Of a stretch of DNA of 64,000 bases, positions 28,088 to 38,733 are shown one piece after another. The translations under genes were made by a program, and so were the position numbers. The stretch is from assembly GCA_040751755.1 (NCBI GenBank), contig JBFMHC010000046.1, positions 248,001-312,000 on the forward strand. Direction: 5' to 3'. The DNA is from PFJX01 sp040751755 (GTDB lineage Bacteria > Pseudomonadota > Gammaproteobacteria > Burkholderiales > Thiobacillaceae). The notes under the pieces were generated by a model. It made no database searches. It had not been told where the DNA came from and saw nothing but the letters and a program-made list of their open reading frames with translations. Position 1 is the stretch's first letter. Each line of letters starts with the position of its first letter.

Positions 28088-29067
28088 CAGACGGTCTCCC
28101 CGTTCGCGCCGGCGGGGAGGAAGCGCGGGTCCGCCAACCTTTCCAGGTTCGGTCGCGTGCGCAGCAGGGCCTCGCGTTGCATGACCTCCGCCACCATGTC
28201 GGCGGTGCCGACGAGCAGGGGGGGCTCGCCGCCCAGCCAGGCATGGTTGGCGGCCCTGTCCATCATGCGCACGCCGTTCAGGGCTTCGGTCACCTCGGCG
28301 GGGGTGATGCCCATGCGCGGCGCCATGCGCGCGGCGGCGTCACCGCCCCCGCGCTGCAGGTGGTCGAGGGCGCGGAAATAGCCGCGCGTGAGGTGGGCGA
28401 ATTGCTCGGGTGCCCGCTCCAGGGCCTCGCCGCGCGCGGCCAGGACATCGACGATCAGCCCGGGAAAACGCCTGCTGTCGAGCAGGCGCCGCGCGCCCAC
28501 GCCCGCCAACTGGGTGGCGAAGGGCTCGAAGCTCACCAGGGCATCCACCTCGCGGGCCTGGTAGGCGGCGACATGGTTGGCGGCGATGAGCGGCACCTTG
28601 CGTACCTCTTCCGGGCGCAGCCGCGCGGCCTCCAGGAGCTTGCTCAGCATCAGCGCGCCGGCGGCGGTGGCCTCCACGCCGATGCGCTTGCCGCGCAGGT
28701 CGCCCAGATCGCGGATATCCGGCTGCGCCATGATCACGTCGGCGCCCGCCGAGTCGTCGAACACGAGGATCGCGCGCACATCCAGGCCGCCCTCGCGGGC
28801 GATCAGGCATTCGTCGAGCGTGAGGGTCGCCGCCTCCACGTCGCCCGACGCGAGGGCCGTGAGGCTGGCGGTATTGGAGGGGGTCTCCACCAGGCGCAGG
28901 CGGGAGTCGTCGAAGTAGCCCAGTTCCCTGGCGAGAAACAGCGGTTCGTAGCCGATCCAGACGATCCCGGCAACGCGGATCAGCGGCTCGGGGCGGGTAC
29001 ACCCGAGCAGGGGCGCGAAGGGCAGCGAGAGTCCGGCCGCAAGCAGCCGCCTCCTCAGTGGGATCAT
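28087..29067 (-). CDS. Lipoprotein substrate-binding protein (SsuA/ThiY-like)
   Basis: 326 residues with a lipoprotein signal ending PLLGC (Cys23). The mature part has the periplasmic binding protein type II pattern of the nitrate/sulfonate/thiamine-precursor group: an early WIGYEPLFLARELGYF, then LRGKRIGVEATAAG and EVDALVSFEPFA. The RBS GAGGAGG seven bases upstream fixes the start at 29067. No permease or ATPase gene is adjacent; the only partner is the coupled GGDEF/EAL gene. It may therefore act as the ligand sensor of that protein instead of a transporter part. Ligand unknown. Confidence 0.85.
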   Translation of the reverse strand: MIPLRRRLLAAGLSLPFAPLLGCTRPEPLIRVAGIVWIGYEPLFLARELGYFDDSRLRLVETPSNTASLTALASGDVEAATLTLDECLIAREGGLDVRAILVFDDSAGADVIMAQPDIRDLGDLRGKRIGVEATAAGALMLSKLLEAARLRPEEVRKVPLIAANHVAAYQAREVDALVSFEPFATQLAGVGARRLLDSRRFPGLIVDVLAARGEALERAPEQFAHLTRGYFRALDHLQRGGGDAAARMAPRMGITPAEVTEALNGVRMMDRAANHAWLGGEPPLLVGTADMVAEVMQREALLRTRPNLERLADPRFLPAGANGETV

Positions 29068-29209
29068 GCGATGCCTCCTCTCGTGGTGGCGTGGTTTGCT
29101 TCTAGGTTGTTTGCCGGATATTACCCGAGGGAGACCCCTGTCGCTGTGAGGGGAAGCGGGGATGCATCTGCCGCGGCAGGCGGGGAAAGCGCTGAATGGA
29201 TGCTGCGCG

Positions 29210-29273
29210 GGCATTCCTGCGCAGGCCGGAATCCAGGAATGCCAGTTGCACTCGACCCCGGCCTGCGCCGGGG
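29210..29273. repeat. Compound hairpin, REP-like dispersed repeat
   Basis: Two neighbouring hairpins: GGCATTCCTG/CAGGAATGCC (29210-29219, 29234-29243) and CCCCGGC/GCCGGGG (29256-29262, 29267-29273). The wording, with CCTGCGCAGG, GGAATCCAGG and CCTGCGCCGGGGTGACG, is that of intergenic REP-like elements seen scattered in many proteobacteria. A shorter related piece may occur at 51838-51860. Confidence 0.6.
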
Positions 29274-29370
29274 TGACGGAGGCATGGGGTCGAGGCTTGG
29301 CTTGATTGCTTGGCCGGCTCGTTGAGCGGGCCGGGGAGGGGGTTTGGCTTTGGCCGCCGCTGCGCGGCTT

Positions 29371-29390
29371 AACTTGCCGTGCGGCAAGTT
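29371..29390. terminator. Palindromic hairpin downstream of acs
   Basis: AACTTGCCG (29371-29379) and CGGCAAGTT (29382-29390) form a perfect palindrome 52 bases beyond the acs stop. No clear T tract, so it is a weak terminator candidate or a binding site. Confidence 0.4.
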
Positions 29391-29442
29391 GGCCTGCGCC
29401 GAAACCCGGCCAGCCGGCAGCGCCGGCGTGCGACGGTGTGGC

Positions 29443-31428
<1,986 letters not shown>

Positions 31429-31540
31429 GACTCATGCTTCTCCATGACGTTGGCAAGGCGCCGGCGAAACTCGGCCAGGCGCGGATGTGACCCTTCCCCG
31501 GGAACGGGGCAAAATTAGGCTACTTCTGTCTTTTTTTCAA

Positions 31541-34342
31541 ATGGCGCCTGTGAACAAGACCCCGGACGAACTGATCCTGCATGCCCGCACCTACAGCCGC
31601 TGGCTGGCGCACCGGCTCGAGGCCCGCGCGGAACTGGGCGAATGGCTGCGCCAGACCGTGGCGGCGCCGGTGACGCGCGAGGAGATGCGGGCCCTGCTGG
31701 GCGAGGGCATCGCCGCCGAGGACGAACTCAACCGCCGCCTGCGCCGCCTGCGCGAGCAGGTGTTCGCGCGCGTGATGACGCGCGACCTGGGCGGCCTGGC
31801 GGACCTCTCCGAGGTCACCCGCACCCTCACCGCGCTGGCGGAGGAGGCGGTCCGCGCCGCCCTCGACTTCCACCACCGCGACCTCGCCGCCATCCACGGC
31901 GAGCCGCTCGACGCCCAGGGCAGGGCGCAGCGCATGATCGTCGTCGGCATGGGCAAGCTGGGCGGCGGCGAGCTCAACGCCTCCTCGGACATCGACCTCA
32001 TCTTCGTCTTCCCTGAGGACGGGGAGACCGGGATACCTTCCCCTCCCCCGGCGGGGGAGGGGCCAGGGGAGAGGGTGGCGACCGAAGGGCGCCTTGCAGG
32101 CGCCGCCCTCTCCCCCACCCTCCCCCTGGGGGGGAGGGAGCCGCACATTCGCAAGCTCGCCAACTTCGAGTTCTTCACCCGCCTGGGCAAGCGCCTGATC
32201 GCCGCGCTCGACGACAAGACCGGCGACGGCTACGTGTTCCGCGTCGACATGCGCCTGCGCCCCTACGGCGACGGCGGGCCGCTGGCCTCCAGCTTCGCCA
32301 TGCTGGAGGAGTACTTCTACACGCAGGCGCGCGAGTGGGAGCGCTACGCCTGGATCAAGGGCCGCGCCCTCAGCGGCGAGCGCATCGACGAGCTGGAGCA
32401 GCTGCGCCTGCCCTTCGTGTTCCGCAAGTACCTCGACTTCGGCGCCTTCGCGGCGATGCGCGACCTGCACGCGCAGATCCGCCGCGAGGTGGCGAAGAAG
32501 GACAAGCAGGACAACATCAAGCTCGGCCCCGGCGGCATCCGCGAGATCGAGTTCATCGCCCAGGTGTTCCAGCTCATCCGCGGCGGCCACCAGCCCTCGC
32601 TGCGCATGCGCCCGACGCGCACCCTGCTGCACCAGCTCGCCGCCTACAACCTGATCCCGGAGGAGCAGGCCGCGGACCTGGAGGCCGGCTACGTGTTCCT
32701 GCGCAACCTGGAACACCGCCTGCAATATCTGGACGACGCGCAGACCCAGATGCTGCCCCACGGCATCGAGGACCGCGCGAGGGTGGCGGGGGCCATGGGT
32801 TATGCCGACTGGGAGGGCCTGGAGGCCCACCTCAACAGCCTGCGCAAACGGGTCGCCAACCAGTTCGAGCAGGTGTTCGGCGCGCCGCAGGAGGATCAGT
32901 CCGCGCACCCGCTCGCCGGGGTCTGGCTGCGCGGCGACGAGGAGGCGCTGGACGCCCTGCGTCTCGCCGGCTTCAGCGAGCCCGAGCCGGCGTTGCGGCA
33001 GTTGCGCGGCCTCACCCAGGGCAGCCGCTACGCCAGCCTGCCGGAGCGCAACAAGACCGCGCTGGACGGCCTGCTGCCGCCGCTCATCGAGGTGGCGGCG
33101 CGCTTCGCCAACGCCCAGGAGACCCTGGGCCGCATCCTCGACCTGCTGGAGGCGATCGCGCGGCGCGCACCCTACCTGTCGCTGCTCAAGGAATATCCGC
33201 AGACCCTCATGCAGGTGGCGCGCATGGCCAGCGCCAGCCCCTGGGCGGCGGCCTATCTGACGCGGCAGCCGCACCTGCTCGACGAACTGCTCGACCCGCG
33301 CCAGCTCATGACCCCGCCCGACTGGCCGCAGGCGCGCGAGGAGCTGCGCCTGCGCATGGCGGGCCTGGCGGGCGACGTGGAGCGGCAGATGGACGAGCTG
33401 CGCATCTTCAAGCAGTCCGAGACATTTCGCCTGCTGGCGCAGGACCTCGCCGGCCTGTGGACGGTGGAAAAGCTCTCCGACCACCTCGCCGACCTCGCCG
33501 ACCTGCTGGTGGAGGCCACGCTTGACCTGGTCTGGGCGACGCTGCCGGGCCGGCACCGCGACAAGCCCGCCTTCGCCGTGATCGCCTACGGCAAGCTGGG
33601 CGGCAAGGAGCTGGGCTACGCCTCCGACCTCGACATCGTCTTCCTGCACGACGACCCGCACCCGGACGCGCAGGAGATCTACGCCCGCCTGGGCAAGCGC
33701 CTCAACACCTGGATGTCCACCCTCACGCCCGCCGGCATCCTCTACGAGACCGACCTGCGCCTGCGCCCGGATGGCGCCTCCGGCCTGCTGGTCAGCTCAG
33801 TCGAGGCGTTCGAGGACTACCAGCGCCACCAGGCCTGGACCTGGGAACACCAGGCCCTCACCCGCGCCCGCTTCTGCTGCGGCGACAAGGCCGTTGGGCA
33901 ACGCTTCGACGAGATCAAGGAGGCCGTGCTGTGCCAGCCGCGCGACCAGGCCAAGCTGCGCGCCGAGGTCCTGGAGATGCGCCAGAAGATGCTCGACGGC
34001 CACCCCAACCCCTCGGGCCTGTTCGACCTCAAGCACGACCGCGGCGGCCTCGTGGACGTGGAGTTCGCCGTGCAGTACCTGGTGCTCGCCAACGCCTGCC
34101 GCCATCCGGAGATGACCGCCAACGTCGGCAACATCGCCCTGCTGCGCCGTGCCGGCGGGCTGGGTCTGATCCCCGCAGACCTTGCCGAGGCCGCCGGCGA
34201 CGCCTACCGCGAACTGCGCCGGCGCCAGCACGCCCTCAAGCTGCAGGGCCTGGAACACGCGCGCGCCGAGCACGGCGGCCTGGCGCAGGAGATCCACGCG
34301 GTGAAGGACCTGTGGAACCATGTATTCGGCGCGGCCGCGTGA
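31541..34342 (+). CDS. glnE: Bifunctional glutamine synthetase adenylyltransferase/deadenylase
   Basis: 933 residues. GlnE attaches or removes AMP on glutamine synthetase according to nitrogen state. Both nucleotidyltransferase domains are visible: GMGKLGGGELNASSDIDL near 140-160 (deadenylase side) and YGKLGGKELGYASDLDIV near 682-700 (adenylylase side), each with its Asp-x-Asp pair. Between the first motif and FEFFTRLGKRLI, residues about 165-200 are a Pro/Gly-rich insert encoded by a palindromic repeat, absent from E. coli GlnE. The start ATG 31541 has no clear RBS and follows a T-run; GTG 31487 is in frame. Confidence 0.94.
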   Translation: MAPVNKTPDELILHARTYSRWLAHRLEARAELGEWLRQTVAAPVTREEMRALLGEGIAAEDELNRRLRRLREQVFARVMTRDLGGLADLSEVTRTLTALAEEAVRAALDFHHRDLAAIHGEPLDAQGRAQRMIVVGMGKLGGGELNASSDIDLIFVFPEDGETGIPSPPPAGEGPGERVATEGRLAGAALSPTLPLGGREPHIRKLANFEFFTRLGKRLIAALDDKTGDGYVFRVDMRLRPYGDGGPLASSFAMLEEYFYTQAREWERYAWIKGRALSGERIDELEQLRLPFVFRKYLDFGAFAAMRDLHAQIRREVAKKDKQDNIKLGPGGIREIEFIAQVFQLIRGGHQPSLRMRPTRTLLHQLAAYNLIPEEQAADLEAGYVFLRNLEHRLQYLDDAQTQMLPHGIEDRARVAGAMGYADWEGLEAHLNSLRKRVANQFEQVFGAPQEDQSAHPLAGVWLRGDEEALDALRLAGFSEPEPALRQLRGLTQGSRYASLPERNKTALDGLLPPLIEVAARFANAQETLGRILDLLEAIARRAPYLSLLKEYPQTLMQVARMASASPWAAAYLTRQPHLLDELLDPRQLMTPPDWPQAREELRLRMAGLAGDVERQMDELRIFKQSETFRLLAQDLAGLWTVEKLSDHLADLADLLVEATLDLVWATLPGRHRDKPAFAVIAYGKLGGKELGYASDLDIVFLHDDPHPDAQEIYARLGKRLNTWMSTLTPAGILYETDLRLRPDGASGLLVSSVEAFEDYQRHQAWTWEHQALTRARFCCGDKAVGQRFDEIKEAVLCQPRDQAKLRAEVLEMRQKMLDGHPNPSGLFDLKHDRGGLVDVEFAVQYLVLANACRHPEMTANVGNIALLRRAGGLGLIPADLAEAAGDAYRELRRRQHALKLQGLEHARAEHGGLAQEIHAVKDLWNHVFGAAA
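32040..32138. repeat. Palindromic repeat inserted in frame within glnE
   Basis: Three nested or adjacent inverted repeats: CCCCTCCCCC/GGGGGAGGGG (32040-32049, 32053-32062); an outer pair 32069-32080 with 32101-32112 (12 bases, one G-T wobble) enclosing GGCGCC/GGCGCC (32088-32093, 32099-32104); and CCCTCCCC/GGGGAGGG (32118-32125, 32131-32138). It reads through in frame as a Pro/Gly/Glu-rich peptide. The layout resembles mobile palindromic repeats found both between and inside proteobacterial genes. Confidence 0.75.
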
Positions 34343-34377
34343 ACGCCGCGGTGCGCCCCACTGAACTGGAGAAGACC

Positions 34378-34710
34378 TTGAGACTCAAGATGCCGCTGCC
34401 GTGGAAGCTGTTGTCGCTGTCCCTGCTCGCCCTGGGCGTCGCCGGCTGCGCCACCTCGCGCTCGGTGCGCCAGGCCGACGGCTGGCTCACGCACGTGGTG
34501 GGCTGCGGCGGCCCCTTCCTCAACATGGGGCACTGCGTGGAGAAGGCCGGCGAGGTGTGCGGCGGGCGCGGCTACACCGTGCTCAATGCCGTCGGCGGCG
34601 AGCTGCCGAAGCCGAACGCCATGCCGACGGGCGGCCTGCCGGACATCCCGAACGCCGCAGCCGACCTGAAGGCGGCGCCGGAACGCAAGCTGCTGATCAA
34701 GTGCAACTGA
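34378..34710 (+). CDS. Small lipoprotein, unassigned
   Basis: About 110 residues. A hydrophobic signal ends in GVAGC (Cys24), a lipoprotein cleavage site. The mature part contains cysteines in CGGPFLNMGHC and a GRGYTVLNA segment and has no recognised domain. TTG 34378 is preferred because CTGGAGAA precedes it with good spacing; ATG 34390 is the alternative. It follows glnE closely (35 bases) and may be cotranscribed. Confidence 0.7.
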   Translation: MRLKMPLPWKLLSLSLLALGVAGCATSRSVRQADGWLTHVVGCGGPFLNMGHCVEKAGEVCGGRGYTVLNAVGGELPKPNAMPTGGLPDIPNAAADLKAAPERKLLIKCN

Positions 34711-34717
34711 AACCCCG

Positions 34718-35461
34718 TCAGGCGCGCCGCCGCGCGAGGAGGAGCGCCGCGCACGCCAGGGTCACCACCATGACGCCGCCCGCCGGCAGGTCGAACAGGG
34801 CGGACGCCGCCAGCCCGGCCACGCAGCCCAGCACGCCGATGGCGTAGCCGCGCGGCAGCGCGGCGCGCGCCGCCAGCCCGCGCACCGCGAGGGCGGGGAA
34901 GATGAGGCTGGCGAACACCAGGTACACCCCCAGGAGCTGCACGGACTGCGTCACGCAGATCGCGAAGGCGAGGTAGAAGGCCCAGCCCTGCCGCCGCCAG
35001 CGCCACCAGACGGCCATGGCGGCGAGCATGGCGAGGGCGGCGGTGCCGACCTGGGTGGGCGAGACCCAGAGGACCTGCCCCACGAGGATGTCGCGCAACT
35101 GCTCGCTGCCGTGCGGGTCGCCCGCCGCGAGCAGGGAGCCCAGGCTGGCCGCGAGCACGAACACGGAGCCGATCAGCGGTTCCTGGATCGCCGGCCAGCG
35201 CCGCTCCGCCAGGCGCATGCCGGCGCCCGCGAGCAGCGCGGCGGCGAGCGCCGCCGCCTGCATGCGCCAGCCCGCCGCCGGCCAGCCGAGGCTGGCGGCG
35301 ACCAGGATGCCGAGGCCGGCGACCTGCGCCACCGCAAGGTCGAGGAAGATGATGCCGCGCGCCAGCACCTCGCGCCCCAGCGGCAGGTGCGTCGCCAGCA
35401 CCAGGGCGGCGGCGGCGAGGGGCCAGGCGAGCAGGCCGGGGTCGAGCGCGGCCCAGTTCAT
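34718..35461 (-). CDS. ZnuB-like metal ABC transporter permease
   Basis: 247 residues, about eight hydrophobic helices, of the ABC-3 family that imports zinc or manganese. The core LVGQVLWVSPTQVG and GVYLVFASLIFPALAVRG are recognisable. Its start overlaps the binding-protein stop (ATGA). No ATP-binding gene is adjacent in this cluster, so the ATPase must be encoded elsewhere or shared. It converges on the lipoprotein gene with 7 bases between. Confidence 0.85.
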   Translation of the reverse strand: MNWAALDPGLLAWPLAAAALVLATHLPLGREVLARGIIFLDLAVAQVAGLGILVAASLGWPAAGWRMQAAALAAALLAGAGMRLAERRWPAIQEPLIGSVFVLAASLGSLLAAGDPHGSEQLRDILVGQVLWVSPTQVGTAALAMLAAMAVWWRWRRQGWAFYLAFAICVTQSVQLLGVYLVFASLIFPALAVRGLAARAALPRGYAIGVLGCVAGLAASALFDLPAGGVMVVTLACAALLLARRRA

Positions 35462-36351
35462 TTCACAGCCGCGAGCAGGCGCGCCAGGGTGTCGTCGAAC
35501 AGGCCGAACAGGTCGCGCGCCTGCGCTGAGCCGCCGACGCTGTAGGGCAGCACCACCACCGGCAGGCCGCTGCGCGCGGCCAGCCATTCGCTGGCGCGTC
35601 CGGACTGGTAGGCCGCGCGCAGGATCATGCGCGGCGGCCGCGCCGCCAGCCGCTGCTGCACCGCGGCCAGGTGGCCCGCGGATGGCTCCACGCCGGGCTT
35701 GGGCTCCAGCACCGCCACCTCGCGCATGCCCAGCCAGGCGTAGAGGTAGGGGAAGCCCTTGTGCTGCGACACCACCTCGACGCCGCGCAGCGGCACCGCC
35801 TGCGCCTCCCAGCGCGCCAGCGCGGCCTGCCAGCGCCGGCCGAAGTCGGCATGGCGGGCGGCGTAGTGGGCCGCGTTGGCCGGGTCGAGTTGCGCCAGGC
35901 GTTGCGCCAGGGCGGCGGCGACCCTGAGGACGTTGCGCGGGTCGGTCTGGATGTGCGGGTTGCCGGCGGCGTGCACGTCGCCCTCGCTGCGGTCGACGCG
36001 TGCCGGCCGCTCGAGCAGCGGCACCAGGGCCGCCGCTTCCAGGTAGCCGGGCGCGCCCGCCTGGATGCGCGGGTTGCCCGCTTCGCGCTGCAGGATCGGC
36101 AGCCAGCCGATCTCCAGTTCCGCGCCGGTGCATACCAGCAGGTCGGCGTTGCGCGCCCGCGCGATCAGGCTGGGGCGCGCCTCGATGTGGTGCGGGTCCT
36201 GCAGGGCCGTGGTGGCGGAGGTCGCGGCCACGTGCTCGCCGCCCAGCTCCGCCGCCAGCGCCGCCCATTCCGGCTCGCAGGCGAGGACCCTGAGGTCGGC
36301 GCGCGCCGGCAGGGCCAGGATGGCCAGGAAAAACAGCATCCATCGTTTCAT
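35458..36351 (-). CDS. ZnuA-like periplasmic metal-binding protein
   Basis: 297 residues with a cleavable signal (MKRWMLFFLAILALPARA). Metal-ligand segments of the ZnuA/MntC family are present: DPHHIEARPS (His54-55), GNPHIQTDPRN and VSQHKGFPYLYAWLG, then VLEPKPG. The His-rich loop of classical ZnuA is missing. Zinc is favoured by the neighbouring genes but manganese cannot be excluded. Confidence 0.88.
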   Translation of the reverse strand: MKRWMLFFLAILALPARADLRVLACEPEWAALAAELGGEHVAATSATTALQDPHHIEARPSLIARARNADLLVCTGAELEIGWLPILQREAGNPRIQAGAPGYLEAAALVPLLERPARVDRSEGDVHAAGNPHIQTDPRNVLRVAAALAQRLAQLDPANAAHYAARHADFGRRWQAALARWEAQAVPLRGVEVVSQHKGFPYLYAWLGMREVAVLEPKPGVEPSAGHLAAVQQRLAARPPRMILRAAYQSGRASEWLAARSGLPVVVLPYSVGGSAQARDLFGLFDDTLARLLAAVK

Positions 36352-36361
36352 CGCTGGCTCC

Positions 36362-37723
36362 TCAGAACGCGTGCGCGCCGTGCGCGCCCAGGCTCATCAC
36401 GTATTGCAGGGTCCACTGGTCCTCGTCGATGCCGGGCATCGACTCGTCGCGCGCGTACTGCACGCGGAAGCGCGAGAACTCCGAGGGCGAGTAGTCGAGC
36501 ATGAGGCTGTAGCGCTCGGGCGCGTAGTCCACCGGCGCGAGCACGCCCGTGAAGCCGCCGCCCAGGGCCTGCGTGCCGGAGTCGAGGCGGTCGACGCGCA
36601 GGCCGGCGCGCCAGCGCGGCATGAACTGGTAGACGCCCTGCGCGTACCAGCCGTCCTGGCGCGTGCGGTAGGCGTCGCTCACCCCGGCGCAGGCGCCCGC
36701 GACGGGCAGCGCCGCGGTGTTGTCGGCGCAGCTCAGGGTGCCGGTCTCGGCACGGCGGAAGTACTCGGCCTGGAACTTGAAGTTGCGCTCGCGCGCGTTG
36801 CCGTCCGGCGCCCACTTCCAGACGAAGTCGGCGACCCAGGCGCGGCTGCTGCCGCCGAACAGGGTCTCCGCCTCGACGCCGTTCGCGTCCTCCCAGTGGC
36901 TCGCGCGGTCGCGCGGCCTGGCGTCCAGGTAGGCGAGGCCGGCGCGCCAGCTGTTATCGGTGCCCACATCGCCGCCGAGCTTGGCGAAGGCGGTCCAGGC
37001 GCCGACGCCGTTGCCGTCGAATTCGCCCGCCACCACGCCGCCCCGGCCCGCCTCGAGGCCGAATTCGAGGTAGGTCTCGGTGGGCGCCAGCCACTTCAAC
37101 TGCAGGCCGTCATTGCTGAAGCGCTCGCCGAACAGGGCCTGGTACATGAGCGGCGCATCGGCGAAGTCCCAGGCGTGCGGGTGCTGTTCGTTGAGGTATC
37201 CGAGGCCGGAATAGAAGCGTCCGCCCTTGAGGGTGAGGCCGTTGCCCAGGCCCAGTGACTGGAACCAGGCCTCTTCCACCTCGACCGCCCCGTCGGCCAT
37301 GGCGAGGATGGCATGGCCGCGCCAGTCGGGGTCGACGCTGGCAGAGAGGAGCAGTTCGCTGTGGTCGAGCGAGAAACCCCGCCCGCCGCCTTCGGCATGT
37401 CCGCCCACCGGGGCGAAGCCGCCGATGAAGCGCTCCGCCAGGTCGTCGCGCTGGGCGTAGCGGCCCTGCAGGATCAGGCCGATGTCCGGGTTCATGCGGC
37501 CGCCGCCCGTCGCGGGCGCCTGCGCGGCGGGCTCGGGGACGGCGGTGCGTGTCTCCGCCTCCTGGAGGCGGGCCTCCAGGGCGGCGATGCGCGTCTCGTA
37601 GTGTTGTTTCATGGCGGCGATCTCGGCGCGGATCGCGTCGATCTCGCCGTCCGCGGCGGCTGGGGCGCAGGCGGCCGCCAGGGCGATGGCCAGGGGAGCG
37701 GCCAGGGGCTTGCGTGGCAACAT
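36362..37723 (-). CDS. Outer-membrane porin-like protein of the metal cluster
   Basis: 453 residues: signal peptide (to about residue 24), a coiled-coil stretch (about 26-56, IDAIRAEIAAMKQHYETRI), a linker, then a beta-barrel region rich in alternating aromatic strands that ends in Phe (GAHGAHAF), a common outer-membrane insertion signal. Coiled coil plus barrel is the architecture of zinc-regulated outer-membrane proteins found next to znuAB. Likely a metal entry pore; specificity inferred from context. The RBS GAGGT precedes the start. Confidence 0.78.
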   Translation of the reverse strand: MLPRKPLAAPLAIALAAACAPAAADGEIDAIRAEIAAMKQHYETRIAALEARLQEAETRTAVPEPAAQAPATGGGRMNPDIGLILQGRYAQRDDLAERFIGGFAPVGGHAEGGGRGFSLDHSELLLSASVDPDWRGHAILAMADGAVEVEEAWFQSLGLGNGLTLKGGRFYSGLGYLNEQHPHAWDFADAPLMYQALFGERFSNDGLQLKWLAPTETYLEFGLEAGRGGVVAGEFDGNGVGAWTAFAKLGGDVGTDNSWRAGLAYLDARPRDRASHWEDANGVEAETLFGGSSRAWVADFVWKWAPDGNARERNFKFQAEYFRRAETGTLSCADNTAALPVAGACAGVSDAYRTRQDGWYAQGVYQFMPRWRAGLRVDRLDSGTQALGGGFTGVLAPVDYAPERYSLMLDYSPSEFSRFRVQYARDESMPGIDEDQWTLQYVMSLGAHGAHAF

Positions 37724-37791
37724 GGGTAACCTCGTCTGATGGCAATGGGAGCCGCGCGCCGATGGCGGCGCGCAGGCGTTCGCAGGGCGGT

Positions 37792-38082
37792 TCAGGCGAG
37801 GCTGGGCGGGGCGCGGCTGGCGTAGGGGGGGAGGGAAGCGGTGCCGGTGCCGGTGGGCAGGGGGGCATCCGGCGCGATCTGGGTGGCCTCGCCAGTCACC
37901 GGCGGCACGTGGGCGGCGGCACCCGCGTCCAGCGCCGCGTAGGCCACGCACAGCTCGCACACCGTGTGCGGACGGTCCTTGTCGCCCTCCTTGAGGTGCG
38001 ACGCGGCGTGCGCGAAGCCCCCCAGCTGGCCGATCAGCAGGGCCAGGCCGACGAGGAGGGCGATGAGGTGGCGGCGGAGCAT
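37792..38082 (-). CDS. Small exported CELC-motif protein (DUF2946-like)
   Basis: 96 residues with a signal or anchor helix (residues 6-26), then HTVCELCVAYAALDAGA, the pattern of a DUF2946-like family that often sits with heavy-metal genes. The two cysteines and the upstream histidine may bind metal. First gene of the cluster. The Pro-rich C-terminus is not conserved in my recollection. Confidence 0.65.
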   Translation of the reverse strand: MLRRHLIALLVGLALLIGQLGGFAHAASHLKEGDKDRPHTVCELCVAYAALDAGAAAHVPPVTGEATQIAPDAPLPTGTGTASLPPYASRAPPSLA

Positions 38083-38120
38083 GGTGGGCGATGATAAACG
38101 CAGTGGCTCAGCGCAGTGCG

Positions 38121-38732
38121 TCAGAGCAGTGTGCCCAGCCGTTCGCAAAGCTGGGTCCCCGCCTCTTCCGGGGACAGCGTCGAGCCCAGGTCGCGCAGCC
38201 GGGTCACGGCCATGCCGGCATAGCCGCAGGGGTTGATGGCCTGAAAGGGTGTGAGGTCCATGTCCACGTTGAGGGCGAGGCCGTGGTAGGTGCGCCCGCC
38301 CTTCACGCGCAGGCCTAGGGCGGCGATCTTCGCGCCCGTCACGTAGATGCCGGGGGCGCCCTCCAGGCGCTCGCCGCGGATGCCCTGCGCGGCCAGCAGG
38401 TCGATCACCGCCTGCTCCATGCGCCGCACCAGCTCCTTCACGCCGTAGCCGCGCCGCTTCAGGTCCAGCAGCAGGTAGACCACCACCTGGCCGGGGCCGT
38501 GGTAGGTGACCTGGCCGCCGCGGTCGATGGGCACGACGGGGATGCCGATGTCGGCGAGCAGGTGCTCGCGCCTGCCGGCCTGGCCGAGGGTGAAGACGGG
38601 GGGGTGCTCCAGCAGCCACAGCTCGTCCGGCGTGTCCGCCACGCGCGCGGCGGTGAAGGCCTGCATGGCCTGCAAGGTGGGCAGGTATTCGACGCGGCCG
38701 AGACGGCGGAGGGTCAGGCCCGGCGTATCCAA
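38121..38732 (-). CDS. lipB: Octanoyl-ACP:protein octanoyltransferase
   Basis: 203 residues; moves octanoate from acyl carrier protein to lipoyl domains. The RGGQVTYHGPGQ loop (71-82), catalytic Lys135 (GAKIAALG) and Cys169 (INPCGYAGM) are present. The start is TTG 38732, one base beyond the preceding gene's stop; needed because the conserved N-terminus begins about residue 8. No lipA is adjacent. Confidence 0.93.
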   Translation of the reverse strand: MDTPGLTLRRLGRVEYLPTLQAMQAFTAARVADTPDELWLLEHPPVFTLGQAGRREHLLADIGIPVVPIDRGGQVTYHGPGQVVVYLLLDLKRRGYGVKELVRRMEQAVIDLLAAQGIRGERLEGAPGIYVTGAKIAALGLRVKGGRTYHGLALNVDMDLTPFQAINPCGYAGMAVTRLRDLGSTLSPEEAGTQLCERLGTLL

Positions 38733-38733
38733 G

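Larger units (their letters stand above)
29068..29442. other. Long intergenic region with repeats
   Basis: 375 bases between the binding-protein start and the acs stop, with no convincing gene. A possible minus-strand -10 (TAATAT, about 29119-29124) lies near the lipoprotein gene. The rest is GC-rich and holds a double hairpin (29210-29273) and a 9-base-pair palindrome (29371-29390), listed separately. Confidence 0.6.

Noticed and set aside
31520..33661. 713-codon open frame opposite glnE
   Set aside because: Shadow frame of glnE with repetitive low-complexity sequence and no RBS.
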